A stretch of DNA of 64,000 nucleotides from Ulota crispa (taxonomy: Eukaryota; Streptophyta; Bryopsida; Orthotrichales; Orthotrichaceae), in assembly GCA_963920765.1 (NCBI GenBank), contig OY987246.1, forward strand, positions 1,738,501-1,802,500, in the 5' to 3' direction. Position 1 is the stretch's first letter. Each line of letters begins with the position of its first letter. A program made the position numbers and the translations under genes. Positions 48,133 to 59,147 of the stretch are shown here, piece after piece. The notes beneath the pieces were generated by a model. It had not been told where the DNA came from. It saw nothing but the letters and a program-made list of their open reading frames with translations, and searched no databases.

Positions 48133-49859
48133 CATTCAAAAAGTATTGCAAAAGCAATGGAAAACAAAATTTGAATATATGGATAACAATTGTTCTGTAA
48201 CCAATTTTAGACGAAACCTCGGAGTTTCAAAATGTATTAATAAAATCTGGTGGGTGCAAGGGATGCTATCAAAGTGATTAGCTAATCATGGGCTATACTT
48301 GTTGTTTGAAAGTTGCTTGGTACTGTTGCCACAAATCAATTGGTGTATTTAAAATTGAGCAATTTAAGACAACAAAAGCAATAAACAAATGTGTAAATCA
48401 ACGAGTTGGCTATTTAAGCGTTGGGTCCATGCCTTTGACGTACAACAATTACATTTATTTTGTATTCTCCATCAACCTTTACTCAATTAGGTAGAAATAC
48501 GGTAGATTGGATATACCTCATTGCTTCTGCGTACTCAAGGTTGTACAAGCCTTCATCAAAATGTAGACTCTCATATATCTTGGTCTCTCGAATGATTGGA
48601 AAACAACTCACCTTGAATTATATCGTTTCTTTACTACCAGCCAATTATTTTGGAAGTTGAAAGTAGTAACTTATTATCATGTTTCTCTAAGTAGGATACA
48701 ACAAGCCATTAGATATCGAAATGGTACTCAACATTCATTTAAATCAACATGTTAAGTGTTAACATATCTGAAGCAATTCAAAAATTGTGCAATTTTCTAC
48801 CTTTAAAAGAACAATTTTTCAAAAGCACAACTTATTAACTAATTTGACTCCATGCAGCTATATTTGGACAAATGATACAGCGAATGGAGTCATTTCACAA
48901 TAAGTGTACAAAGAACAACCCAATTCTTTTCCTTTTTATATGTGAACAATTTCAAGAGCAAGGTTGATTTTCAAGCATATAGCCTATATCTTATTCATTT
49001 TATCTACCGTTCAATTTACCTACTTCATTGAAGGGATTTTTGAGATAATAATAAAAAATGCATGCATTCTCAAAAACCTAACATAAACTATTGAGGCTTT
49101 CATATGAAATATTTAACTAAAATCCAAATAGTCCAAAGTCTAGCAATAATAATTTGTTGTTAATTTTGTTGAGATACGTGCAAAACATTGGAAGATTTTC
49201 CCATATTTTTCTTATGTAACCAAATATATTTTGATGTTTTAAGCATTGACTATTAATTCACACAAACAATATTCAATCATTAGGATTTAAAAATAAATTT
49301 TCAAGAACTATTAGTCCACTCCTATCACAACCTCACAAAGTTAATACAAACAAATACACAAAATCACATCCTATAACTAAATTAAATTGGTACAAGTGCA
49401 GAAACAAATAGACTTGCAATAATTTTTACAAAGATAAATTATATAATGGAGTTCACTTTACAAAATACAAACAATCTGACACCAAAAGGAGATCAAGAGA
49501 ATGAAGGAGTGAAAAGCTAATTTATCTTAACCATGTTCTGTCCAAAGAACACGACTATGTGTTTTTTTTAAACATAAGTCAACTTGTCATTTTACAAATC
49601 CTGTGTTCATCAATTCTTTTTAATTTAGTTTTCAAAAACAGTCACTTTAGTTTAATACACTAATATGGAAATTGTTTGACAGACTGTTGTCTTTTTACCC
49701 TGTAAGACATTTTTTCACAAATTTTAGAATTTTGAAGTGACAGAAATTACTCCGAAGCTTTGTTCCAATGAAAGATGGGAGGTGTGGAGTGTCAGAAGTT
49801 AGGTTGCATTGACCAATCACATAGAGTTAATAAACAACTTCAAGATAAACGAGTTTTTC
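48133..49859. other. AT-rich stretch, nothing recognised
   Basis: 1.7 kb, the longest part of the window with neither gene nor element that I can close. Short frames at 48288-48660 have no recognisable family. Confidence 0.4.
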
Positions 49860-50838
49860 TTAACTCTTCATTACCTAAGGGGACAATTTCTATCCTTCAA
49901 CAATCTATCTTTGTAACTTGAAGTGCTCTAACATTTGCATTTATTGTTCAAATTTAGTAAAATTTCTTGACAAAGTTGTGCATACTAGTCTATTTTCTAT
50001 GATAGAATTTTCAGATCAATCTAATACATTTTGAGTTTGTGAAAGCAATTCAAAGTTCACAAGGTCAATTTGAGTTCACCACAATATATTGTAATGGCTG
50101 CAACTTTGGAGGCTTGTATTTTTTCATCAAATGTTTGTTTTCAAAAAAAATTGTTCATTCTTCTTCCCCTTAAAGTTTAGTAATTGTGGTAAGACTTTCA
50201 CATCAATCCGAGTTTTCTTGAATGTTTGGGAGCAACTCAAAATTCAAAATCCACACATTTTTGCACTATAGTGAACTTTGATGGCTTATAACTTCTTCAT
50301 AGAAACTTTTTTTTCAATATTTTTTTATTGGAAAAGTTGCCCATACTAGTCTAGTTATTGTGGCTAAAATTTCATATCAGTCCAAGAAGTTACAAGTGAA
50401 TGAGAAGCAATTGAGTAGAGGGAGGTTTAGCCATAGATGTGATTTTTTGCTACTGTTTTCACTGTTTTTTGGCATTTCAAAACAATTTTGCAAACAAAAT
50501 GAGTATACTGATTGATATTTTCTTTCACCAATTTGTTTCTATATTGGTTTGAATCATTATAAATTTAAGTTTTTTTTCATTTGAGTAGGTTTAGAAGTGA
50601 AATTTCACCTCTAAATGTATATTTAGGAAATTTCAGCATTTTTAGTTAGCACTAAAACATTATAATCTTTCAGCCTATGTGGTCAAATGACCCCAAATTT
50701 GATCCACATCATCTACAACATGCACACTACAAGATTGTATGGTTGAGATTTTCATACTCCACTAGCAATGAAACTTACAACACTCCAAAAACAATGATGC
50801 CCTAAACCCTCTTTGGGCCTTAGGCAATGAGGGGTTAA
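49860..50838. mobile_element. TTAA element I (979 bp)
   Basis: TTAA-CTCTTCATTACCTAAGG to GGCCTTAGGCAATGAGGGG-TTAA at 50835-50838. The termini agree at 12-14 of the first 17 positions. The interior is not shared with A, B or C in this window. Confidence 0.6.
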
Positions 50839-51443
50839 CAATGGGAACAAGTTTGAGAATATACTTATCCAAAATGGAAAAAAAGATTTGGTATGCTAAG
50901 ATAGATCTTTTGATAAAAAAAACATATGAATTCACGGAATAGTATGATTAGGAGTATATTGAATTTTTAAGGAGCAACCATGAGGAAAATTAGATTTAGA
51001 CATTGCTCGATTTAAATTCATTTCATTAACAATAACTATCTTCCTAAAAATTAGAGAACCTTTAAAATCAAGCCTACAAAATAGATACTTTAGGCAAAAA
51101 GGTGCTTGCCATTGCCTATTTGCCTAATTCTTGGTTAAAATTCCTCTTATAGGCTTCAGCTAGAGGGTTTTCTAAATTCATTGAAAGTTAGCTAACATGT
51201 AATGAGATGTTTCTAATTGTTCAAATCTAGTTTTTTTTATATTTGCTCTATATGTTTTTCAATTTGCTCCTAGTTATACTATTTTTCAAATTTGATTTGA
51301 TTATCTATCATTTGTTTTGTTTTAGCACACATAATATATACATTAGGTAGATTGCGGATGTTCTGAATGCATACATAAAGCCACGTTGAATATATGCTCA
51401 AACCAATGACAGATGTTTTGCCTACAATTTGCAACAAAGATTC
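50839..51443. other. AT-rich stretch, nothing recognised
   Basis: About 600 bp with no frame, RNA gene or paired termini that I can support. Confidence 0.35.
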
Positions 51444-51690
51444 TTAACCCCTAAAGGATGTTGCCTACCAAAAATGTTGTATGTATTTGTAGGAGAATCA
51501 TTTAATACTTGAAAAAAAAAATTTACAACAAATGTCAAAAATTCCCCAAAAAATCCTAGTTGACCATTATTATGTTTTTGACTTGGCTTGAAATTTACAA
51601 CTCCAATGGGATTCACGTGCTATCCAAATACCCCATCCGTATACAACACAGGAGTCCGTATACAAAACAACAACATCCTTTAGGGGTCCA
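51444..51690. mobile_element. 247-bp TTAA element
   Basis: TTAA-CCCCTAAAGGATGTTG on the left and CAACATCCTTTAGGGG on the right: a perfect 16-bp inverted terminus. The right flank is TCCA instead of TTAA, either mutated or rearranged. Confidence 0.65.
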
Positions 51691-52296
51691 TTGATTCATT
51701 GTCAAAGTCAAATATGCAAAATTAGATTGAGGCTGCCCTAAGAGCATCTCCAATGGTAAGTGAAATTGCTCATGAAGCTTCTAAAATGCAGATGGTTAGT
51801 AAAAGTAGTCTCACAACAATATTGTATTTCTCCCTACAAAACTTTAGGACCAGCTTCCCTACTTTCACAATTGTCAACTTTTGAGGTTTTTGCAAGGATA
51901 CTATTCATCTTCCCCTATTATTTTGGGCACCTCTCCACACTTTGATGAATAATACCCAACAATTATAATAATGATACGTGGCAATGTTTGTTGATGCCAA
52001 TTACTATACCTCTCAAACCATTAAGGCAATTGCAAGGAATCAAAGTTTTAAAAAACTGCAAACCCACAAAGGGTTGTATTTGGTTCCTCCAAAATTTTGT
52101 CTTAGTGAAGGTGCTCTAAGCACGGTTGGGGTGAACCGACCACCTCATTGCAACCCCCAACCCGGCTCCCTCCTGGATGAATGACGAGACTGAGGCTCTA
52201 TTAATTGCTCATTCATGTTTTTGGGCTAGGGTGGAAAAGCTATGGTTTTATACAAATGAGTATAAAAGTAAGAATCGGGCCCTATTTTGGAGTTGG
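51691..52296. other. Stretch with a dispersed repeat, no gene
   Basis: 52110-52250 (CTGGATGAATGACGAGACTG, CATGTTTTTGGGCTAGGGTG) has a diverged copy at 54380-54520, and part of it at about 9362-9385 (GTGGAAAAGCTCAG). It may be a further old element; termini not found. Confidence 0.4.
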
Positions 52297-53243
52297 TTAA
52301 CCTTTGAAGGATCAATCGTCCCCTCGAGGGACAAATGGATTTTGGGCATGTATCTACAACTAATCTACTTTTTGTGATTTTTTGAAACTTTTATTGAACG
52401 TGAAGAATTCAAAGATCTATGTGGGCATCTAATTTTTACTTCCTTCCAACATTTATTGAAGAAGTTATGCATGAATTTCTGAAAAAGGGGAGGGCGGACA
52501 GTCCAAAAACATTACATTTTTTAAAAACAAAAATGTGAAATTGGTTCTTTAGATTTATACAAATGTTGTAATCTTTAAATCATTCAATTTTGATTAATGA
52601 AACAAAAGTTACAAGAAGTTTTAGTTTGCGGGTAGGTATGGGATTTCCAAACCTCCATGCTTTTTGCCCCTTGTAAACTTTGTTGCTTTACTTTTTTGAG
52701 CTCTTTGTGTATTTTTTTTTTTTTACTTTTTTTTTCCAAGTTGTAGTAGACTAAGATTCCTTGGTTTTCATCGTTTGGATCAAAGTAATTCAAATTTCTA
52801 AATTTTACATAAATTCTCCAATTTTGCCTAGTGTATATGCAAATTTCATGGCCTTCTGGTATCACAATTTTTTTCCAAAGTATGATTCACACCTCCAATT
52901 CATTTGAAAATTTCCTTGAATTTACCTAACTTGGTCTTCTACATGGAAAAAATAAATCTCAACTTTACGTAGAGCAATTTTTTTGGTATAGGAGCAGTCA
53001 AAGGCTTTTGAAATTGTTGGGCAATAGGGAAAAACTTTTTTTTTCATTTTAGATGTCAATATCTCACTCCTCTACATTTAGAATGAGCTGATTTTATTCC
53101 CACAAGTACCCCATAGTCTTGGGCAAGATCTTATAGTTGAGTTTTCAAAAAAACTTTCTATCCTACCTTTCTACTCATTCCCCCAAAAGTGGCAGTTTTT
53201 GGTGATTTTCAAAGAAAAAAGGGCCTGGTCTTTTAGGGGTTAA
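52297..53243 (-). mobile_element. TTAA element C2
   Basis: TTAA-CCTTTGAAGGATCAATCG to GGTCTTTTAGGGG-TTAA; 947 bp, reverse orientation of C1 and C4. The subterminal palindrome GTCCCCTCGAGGGAC lies beside its left TTAA. Confidence 0.7.
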
Positions 53244-54168
53244 CCCTTAAAGGACAAAAGTCCCCTCAGGGGACAAATGGGATTTTGGGCATGTACCTTT
53301 GGCTAATCTACTTTTTGTGATTTTCTAAAACTTTTATTGAAGGTGGAGAATTCAAAGATCTACGTGGGCATCTAATTTTTTCTTCATTCCGACATTTGAT
53401 GAAGAAGTTATGCATGAATTTATGAAAACTGGTGTTTGAGGGGCAGCCAAAAACTTCTTTAAAAATTTCATTTTTTTCAAATAAAAATCTGAAATAGGTT
53501 CTTTAGACTTATATAGATGTGGGGAGCTTTGAATCATTCAATTTTGATACATGAGATGAAAGTCATGAGGAGTTTTTGTTTGCGGGCAGTTTTAGATTCT
53601 CTACTCTAAAATAAACTTTGAAATCCTTTATTTTACTCAATTTTCAATATTTTGAAAAAAAAACAAAGCCAAAGGACGTAGATTGTTTATCTCAACATTA
53701 TAATCACTGGGATTTGCACTTTTCATTTTTATTATTAAATTCTTAACAATTTAGTGTTTTGACTCATTCTCTACTTCTTTTTACTTACTATTTTTTCCCA
53801 TGTGTTGTATAGTTCCAATTGATTTGAAAATTCTCCCACACATACCTAACTTGGTCTCCTACATGGAGAAAATAAACCTTGAATTTGTGTAGAGTAATTT
53901 TTTTGATCTAAGAGTGGTCAAAGCCTCCTGAAATTTTTGGGCAGCAGCAAAAAAAAACTCATTTCCACAATTCAGATGTAAATATCTCACTCATTTTTGT
54001 GTAGATTGAGCTGATTTTTTTACCACGTGTACCTCTTGTAGTCTACTATAAGATCTTATGGTTGAATTCTTGTAAAAAACTTTTTTTTTACCATTGTACT
54101 TGCTTCCCCAAAAGTGGCAGTTTTCTGTGTTTTTCACCAAAAAAATGGCTTTGTTCTTTAGGGGTTAA
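53240..54168 (-). mobile_element. TTAA element C3, sharing TTAA with C2
   Basis: It starts at the TTAA that closes C2 with CCCTTAAAGGACAAAAGTCC and ends TTCTTTAGGGG-TTAA at 54165-54168; 929 bp. The palindrome GTCCCCTCAGGGGAC lies near its left end. Same orientation as C2, giving a head-to-tail pair. Confidence 0.7.
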
Positions 54169-55739
54169 TTGTATCCTTTTTAGGTGTTCATCTGACCAAA
54201 ATCAAGGTGAGTCTCTAAATTCAAATGTGAGTCCAAAAATCTTAAATTTAGGCTCCCAATGATAAATTTTGAAAATCTTACAATTTTTGGAATGTGAAGT
54301 AAGGGAACTTTTTCACCTTATCTCCACAAACTCATAAATCAATAAACCAAGCTCCCAACCCATTTATCTAGGTTGGAAAAACACGGGTCAATTTACGGCT
54401 AGGTTGAACTAATCCTCTCATTGCCCTTTTCCTAGATGAATGAGGCCATGAGCTGACTCAGCTGAGTCAATTGCTTTCTAAGGTTGTGGGACTAGGGTGA
54501 AAGAGCTTAGTTTTTTCACATTTCAAATTTCTTAAGAGCTTGAAAATTTACCATTAATTAAGAAACTGAAATTTGAAATTATTAATTCATATTTAGATTC
54601 AAAAACCCCAATTTTATCTTAGGCCTCAAAGGAGGATATAATTGAACATTACAAAAAGGGAGGGGCAACTTAATACTTTTACCCTTACTTGAGATTTTGA
54701 GTATCAATATGGGATTTTTCTGCCCTAACCCAACAACATAGATGTGCAGTGGACAAAACCCTGAGGCCCCATACACCTTTGAGGCCCATTTAGTATTCTT
54801 TATTCTGATAACATTTTGCCTAAATCTTACTTCAAAAGTAAAAGTTGTATGGCTACCACACCAATAGAAAATTTAGCACAAGATCAACAAAATTTCAACA
54901 AAAAACTATTGACTTTTTCTGTTGATTTGGTCAAGTTGATTTGGGTACTTTTCAACAAGAGTATGTTGATTTTTTGTTGATTATTTGCTGTTTTTTTGTT
55001 AATTTTTACTTATTTTATGTTGTTCAATTCTATTTTTTTAAAATTTAAATGTTATTATTTTCATAGAAAATTTCTTTTTTTTTAATAAAAAAATCAATTT
55101 TTTTTTTGGGCTGAACAGCTGCCCGCAGCACCAAACAAAGCCGCCGACAGTGGGGTTTGAAGCCCCCACCACTGGGTACACATACCACAAGACTACCACA
55201 TCATTCACAACCATTAGCACACATGCATTCACACATATGCACATGGTAATCATGATTATACTTGTACATTAAATATTCATGTTTTTAATAAGCCAGTAGA
55301 CTTTGGAGGCTATTTTGGCCCATTAAAGGACTTTTTATCAAAAACTTAAAACTAAAAAAAATTGATAAATGTATTTTACTTTCACTTCCAACAATTTTTT
55401 TTGGATTTCAATATTTTTATCAAAAGTTATGAGCTAAAATCAGAGAAGGTGTTTAGAAATTTTTTAAAAAATTGTTTATTTCTATCCTTTTGATTTTGTT
55501 TATAAATTTTTATTGGAATTCACAAATCTCATAAAGATTGTTGCAGGCAAAGGTTGGATTCATTAATAATTATTATTTAGTGCTAATTTTTTTGTAAAAA
55601 GAACCTTATTATGTTAAAATAGCCTCCATAGTTTGATAGCTTTAAATAACATGAAATCATGAAAAGTTATGGAATTAAAACCTTGCAATTATAAAATCAA
55701 AATTCTATTGACTTTTGAATAGTTTTGGATATTTTTTAA
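54169..55739. other. AT-rich stretch, no gene recognised
   Basis: 54890-55010 carries repeated TTGATTT and CAACAAAA phrases related to those at 56690-56770 and 57735-57880. The whole of 54860-57890 might therefore be one large decayed element containing J2 and the satellite. A GC-richer patch at 55115-55175 resembles no tRNA or gene that I can fold. Confidence 0.4.
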
Positions 55740-56151
55740 GGGCATTAATATGTGAACCACACCCTTTGGACTACTATACCACATCCTCGGGGTAAATTTT
55801 AGATTTCTACCATTAAAAATTTGAATTTGAGAATTTTGAATTCAAATTTGGACTTAAGACCATGGTATTGTCTAGGACCATAAAAAAAGTTGCAATTCAA
55901 CAACACCCAATGAAAAAGCTTATCTTTCTTTACAAACAAAAGTAAAAGTAACAATTTTCTTCCTAACTAAACTTTTTCATTGGGTGTTGTTGAATTGCAA
56001 TTTTTTTTTATGGTTCTAGACAATACCATGATCTCTGAGTCCAAATTTGAATTCAAAATTTTCAAATTTAACTTTTTGATGATAGAAATCTAAAATTTAC
56101 CTTGTGGTGTGGTATAGTAATTGGAAGGGTGTGGTACACATATTAATTCCC
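55740..56151. mobile_element. Family J2 hairpin element, 412 bp
   Basis: GGGCATTAATATGTGAACCA opens it and the right end reverse-complements to GGGAATTAATATGTGTACCA. Pairing continues for nearly 190 bp on each side, through CAATACCATG and CAACACCCAATGAAAAAG, to a short centre near 55950. Same termini as J1. Confidence 0.75.
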
Positions 56152-56929
56152 ATCTTTTAAAGCTTATAAAAATATTTTATAAGATTGCTTTTAAAAAAAA
56201 ATTCATTTGGTTAGTAATAGAAGGAAAAATACTAAAAATACTTTTTAAGTCTTTCAAACTATCAAGTTTACGCCAAAAATATTTGAAACATAAAAAATAT
56301 TTCTTATTTTTGTAGGAATATCAATTATACTCCTATTATTTTGGAAAAATAATAAAAAAACTCTTCTATCTTGAAATGTTAAATATATCTTTGTGTTATT
56401 TGAAATGTAAAAATCACCTTTGGTTTCTTGTAAGAATTTGCATTAAACTATACACTTGGTTATCATATAACACAAAGATATAAATAATTTAAAATAGTTG
56501 AGGAGCATTTTCATATTTTCCCAATATATTAGGAGCATTGTTGATATTTATACCAAAAGGAAAGATATTTTTGATACTTGTAATCTTTGAGGGACATATA
56601 TGATTTTTTCAAAGAATTGAGGAGCATCATTTATATTTGTTTGTAAAGAAATTTTGGTATTTAAAACAACAAAATGTTGCACTTTTTATATAAAATTTTG
56701 TTGAATTAGTGAAGTTGTGTCCAAAAGTGTCCAAATCAACAAAAAACTATTGATTTTTTTGTTATTATGATCATGTTTTTACTTGACTTTAAAGGCTGCT
56801 AATTTTAAATCTAACCAAATTGTGAAAAGTAAAGAAAATAAAACCAGTCAATGTACACTCAAACTTCTAAGAGATTCTATTTTTTTGAAAACTTCTTTTA
56901 TTTTTTAAAACTTCAAAATTTTTTAATGA

Positions 56930-57735
56930 GGTCCAAAAAGATTCTAGAAAGATTTCAAAATCAAACCTAAATTATTGTAATAGTTTTTTTATTAAAAATA
57001 TTTTAAAGTATTTTGATGAATTACAAAAAGATTCGTAAAGAGCTCTAATTTAGTCTAAGAGATTCTATTTCTATAAATATTTTGAAGTATTTTAACAAAT
57101 TTCATAAAGATTTTAAAAAGATTCTCAAAGATTCCAAAAGGGTTCTTGAAAATTCTTAGAGATTCTCAAAGATTTTTAAAATTTTCAAAAAGATTCTCAA
57201 AAGATTTCCAAAGATTCCCAAAGATTCTTAAAGATTCTCAAAGCTTTCAGGAAGATTTCAAGAAGATTCTCAAAGATTTTCAAAAATTCTCAAAAAAATT
57301 CAAAATTCTTAGAATATTTCCAAAGATTCTCAAATATTCCAAACTATTCTCAAAGATTCTCAAGAATTCTCAAATATTTTTGAAAGATTCTCAAGGATTC
57401 TCAAATATTCCTAAAAGATTCTCAAAGATTTCCAAAGATTCTCAAACATTCTCAAAGATTCTAGAATAACTTGAAAATATTTCCAAAGATTTCCAAAGAT
57501 TCTCAAAGATTCTTAAATGATTCTCAAAGATTCTCAATTGTCCTCAAACATTCTCAAAGATTTTAGAAAAACTTGAAAAGATTCCCAAAGATTTCCAAAG
57601 ATTTTCAAAGATTCCAAGAAGATTCTCAAAGTTTCTAAAATCTTGAAAAGATTCTTAAATATTCTTAAAAATCATGAAAAGATTTTCAATGATTCCCAAA
57701 AGATTCCCAAAAGATTCTCAAAGATTCCAAAATTT
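56930..57735. repeat. Degenerate AAAGATTCTC satellite
   Basis: Dozens of imperfect copies of a ~10-12-bp unit (AAAGATTCTC/AAAGATTCCC) fill 57100-57735, with sparser copies back to about 56930. The strand is strongly A- and T-biased with little G. It reads as a Phe/Lys/Ser frame of 107 codons on plus, a by-product of the repeat. Confidence 0.8.
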
Positions 57736-58085
57736 CTGTTGATTTAGATAATGGTGTCCAAATCAACAGAACGTATTTAGTTTTTTACAAAATTTTGTTA
57801 AATTAGTCAATTAGTGTGGGCAAGTGCCCAAAACAACAAGAAACTGTTGGTTTCTTGTTGTTTTGGACAGAGTTTTCTACTAGTGCCAATACACTAAAAA
57901 AATTGGTTGAAAACGTGGATGAAATTGTCAAATCCCTCCTTTAGCAGAAACCCAATTTGACATACTTTGGATGAAAATAACTTATATTAGTAGTTTTTTG
58001 GATGAACCTCTACATCTCATTTATTCTTTCCAATTTTAGCCAAACTTTCCTTACCTACGTACCTTATAGGGTGCCGGTCGGTCTA

Positions 58086-58312
58086 AGGCAATGTGCTCTA
58101 ATTGCGTTTGTGCTCTAATTGTGTTGGGCTTTAGGAATGAGAGACATTTTAGATGAAATATCTCTGATTGTCATTGATGGACTAGGTAGGCTTAGCGTAT
58201 TGCTAGGCCTACCTAATTCATCAATGACAATCATAGATATTTCATCTAAAATGTCTCTTATTCCTAAAACCAAACACAATTAAAACGCGAACGCAATTAG
58301 AGCACACTACCT
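58086..58312. mobile_element. TA-flanked hairpin element U upstream of the transporter
   Basis: TA then AGGCAATGTGCTCTAATTGC on the left; GCAATTAGAGCACACTACCT then TA on the right; 227 bp. The arms pair for about 95 bp (AATGTCTCTTATTCCTAAA against its complement) around TAGGCTTAGC...GCTAGGCCTA. It lies about 830 bp upstream of the transporter ATG. Confidence 0.7.
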
Positions 58313-59147
58313 TACCCTCACAAAAACAAAAAAAGAAAAGAAAGCCCTGGGCCCATTCACCCTGAGGCACCATTCATCCAAGCAGGGGGCAATGCGGGGG
58401 TCAGTTCACCCCTGGACAGTGAGTGCGATATGAGAAGAAAGGCTCACCAGACGTTGCAATCGGTCCCTTCTCCTCCGTTGGTTTGGTTTGGTTTTTGCCA
58501 GACTAGTCAGTCATCAACCATCCCGGACAGATGGCACGCTCCAATTGCGCCACCTTTTTGAAGTAACTTACGAAAGCAGAAAAATTCTAATTCCGAAATT
58601 CCAGAACCCCCCCCGCCCCCCAAATGATAAAAATTATTCTGTACAGATTTTCCCCGCATACGCCAGGTTGCTGACAAAAGCAGAGTGAGACTGAATGGAC
58701 CGTGGAGAAAATGAACGGTTCCTGGAGGAATGGTCCATGCTCCATCACTCCATGCCACCAGGGTAGCCCTGCATGGACGGTCCACAGCGCTGCAAACCTG
58801 GGCTCTGCTCATTTGCATGAAGCTCCCCACCATCCATCATCCCCCAAAAAAATAACAACAACAACAACAAAACAACCATTAAACACAAAATATCACCACC
58901 TTAAGTTCCCCTGGCCGCCTCTTTGTACTCGCAGCAGTATCTCGCACTCTGCAACCACTACTCACAGTCTCAGCCTCTGCATTCCCAGTCCAGTCCGGAA
59001 GCCTCAAAATGCGAGCTTTCTAGCTTCACGTCAAGTCCACTCCCGAGATCGGAGACGGTGAAGTCACCGAGGTCTCGGAGGCTTGCTTGTGAGCAGGAAG
59101 AGCACCTTAGTCGGTGGTGGCCGAGGATTTTACGAAACTAGCCCGCG
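58313..59147 (+). promoter_or_regulatory. GC-richer 5' region of the transporter gene
   Basis: Base composition rises sharply after element U. A C-rich run (58606-58620) and CAACAACAACAACAAAACAA at about 58858 look like promoter/5'-UTR. I see no TATA box that I would trust. A plus-strand frame from ATG 58711 to TGA 59061 and a second frame to TAG 59141 are Ser/Arg/His-rich. Either could contribute an alternative N-terminus if spliced; no such splice is clear. Confidence 0.4.

Noticed and set aside
55115..55175. tRNA- or SINE-like patch (GGGTTTGAAGCCC)
   Set aside because: The box-B-like string has no matching acceptor stem, box A or cloverleaf that I could fold.
57146..57469. 107-codon Phe/Lys/Ser-rich frame
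   Set aside because: A translation of the AAAGATTCTC array, open only because the unit lacks stops in that frame.
58711..59061. Alternative transporter first exon
   Set aside because: Its C-terminal part is transit-like, but I could not find a donor/acceptor pair that keeps phase with exon 2, so I kept the ATG at 59148 and noted the doubt.
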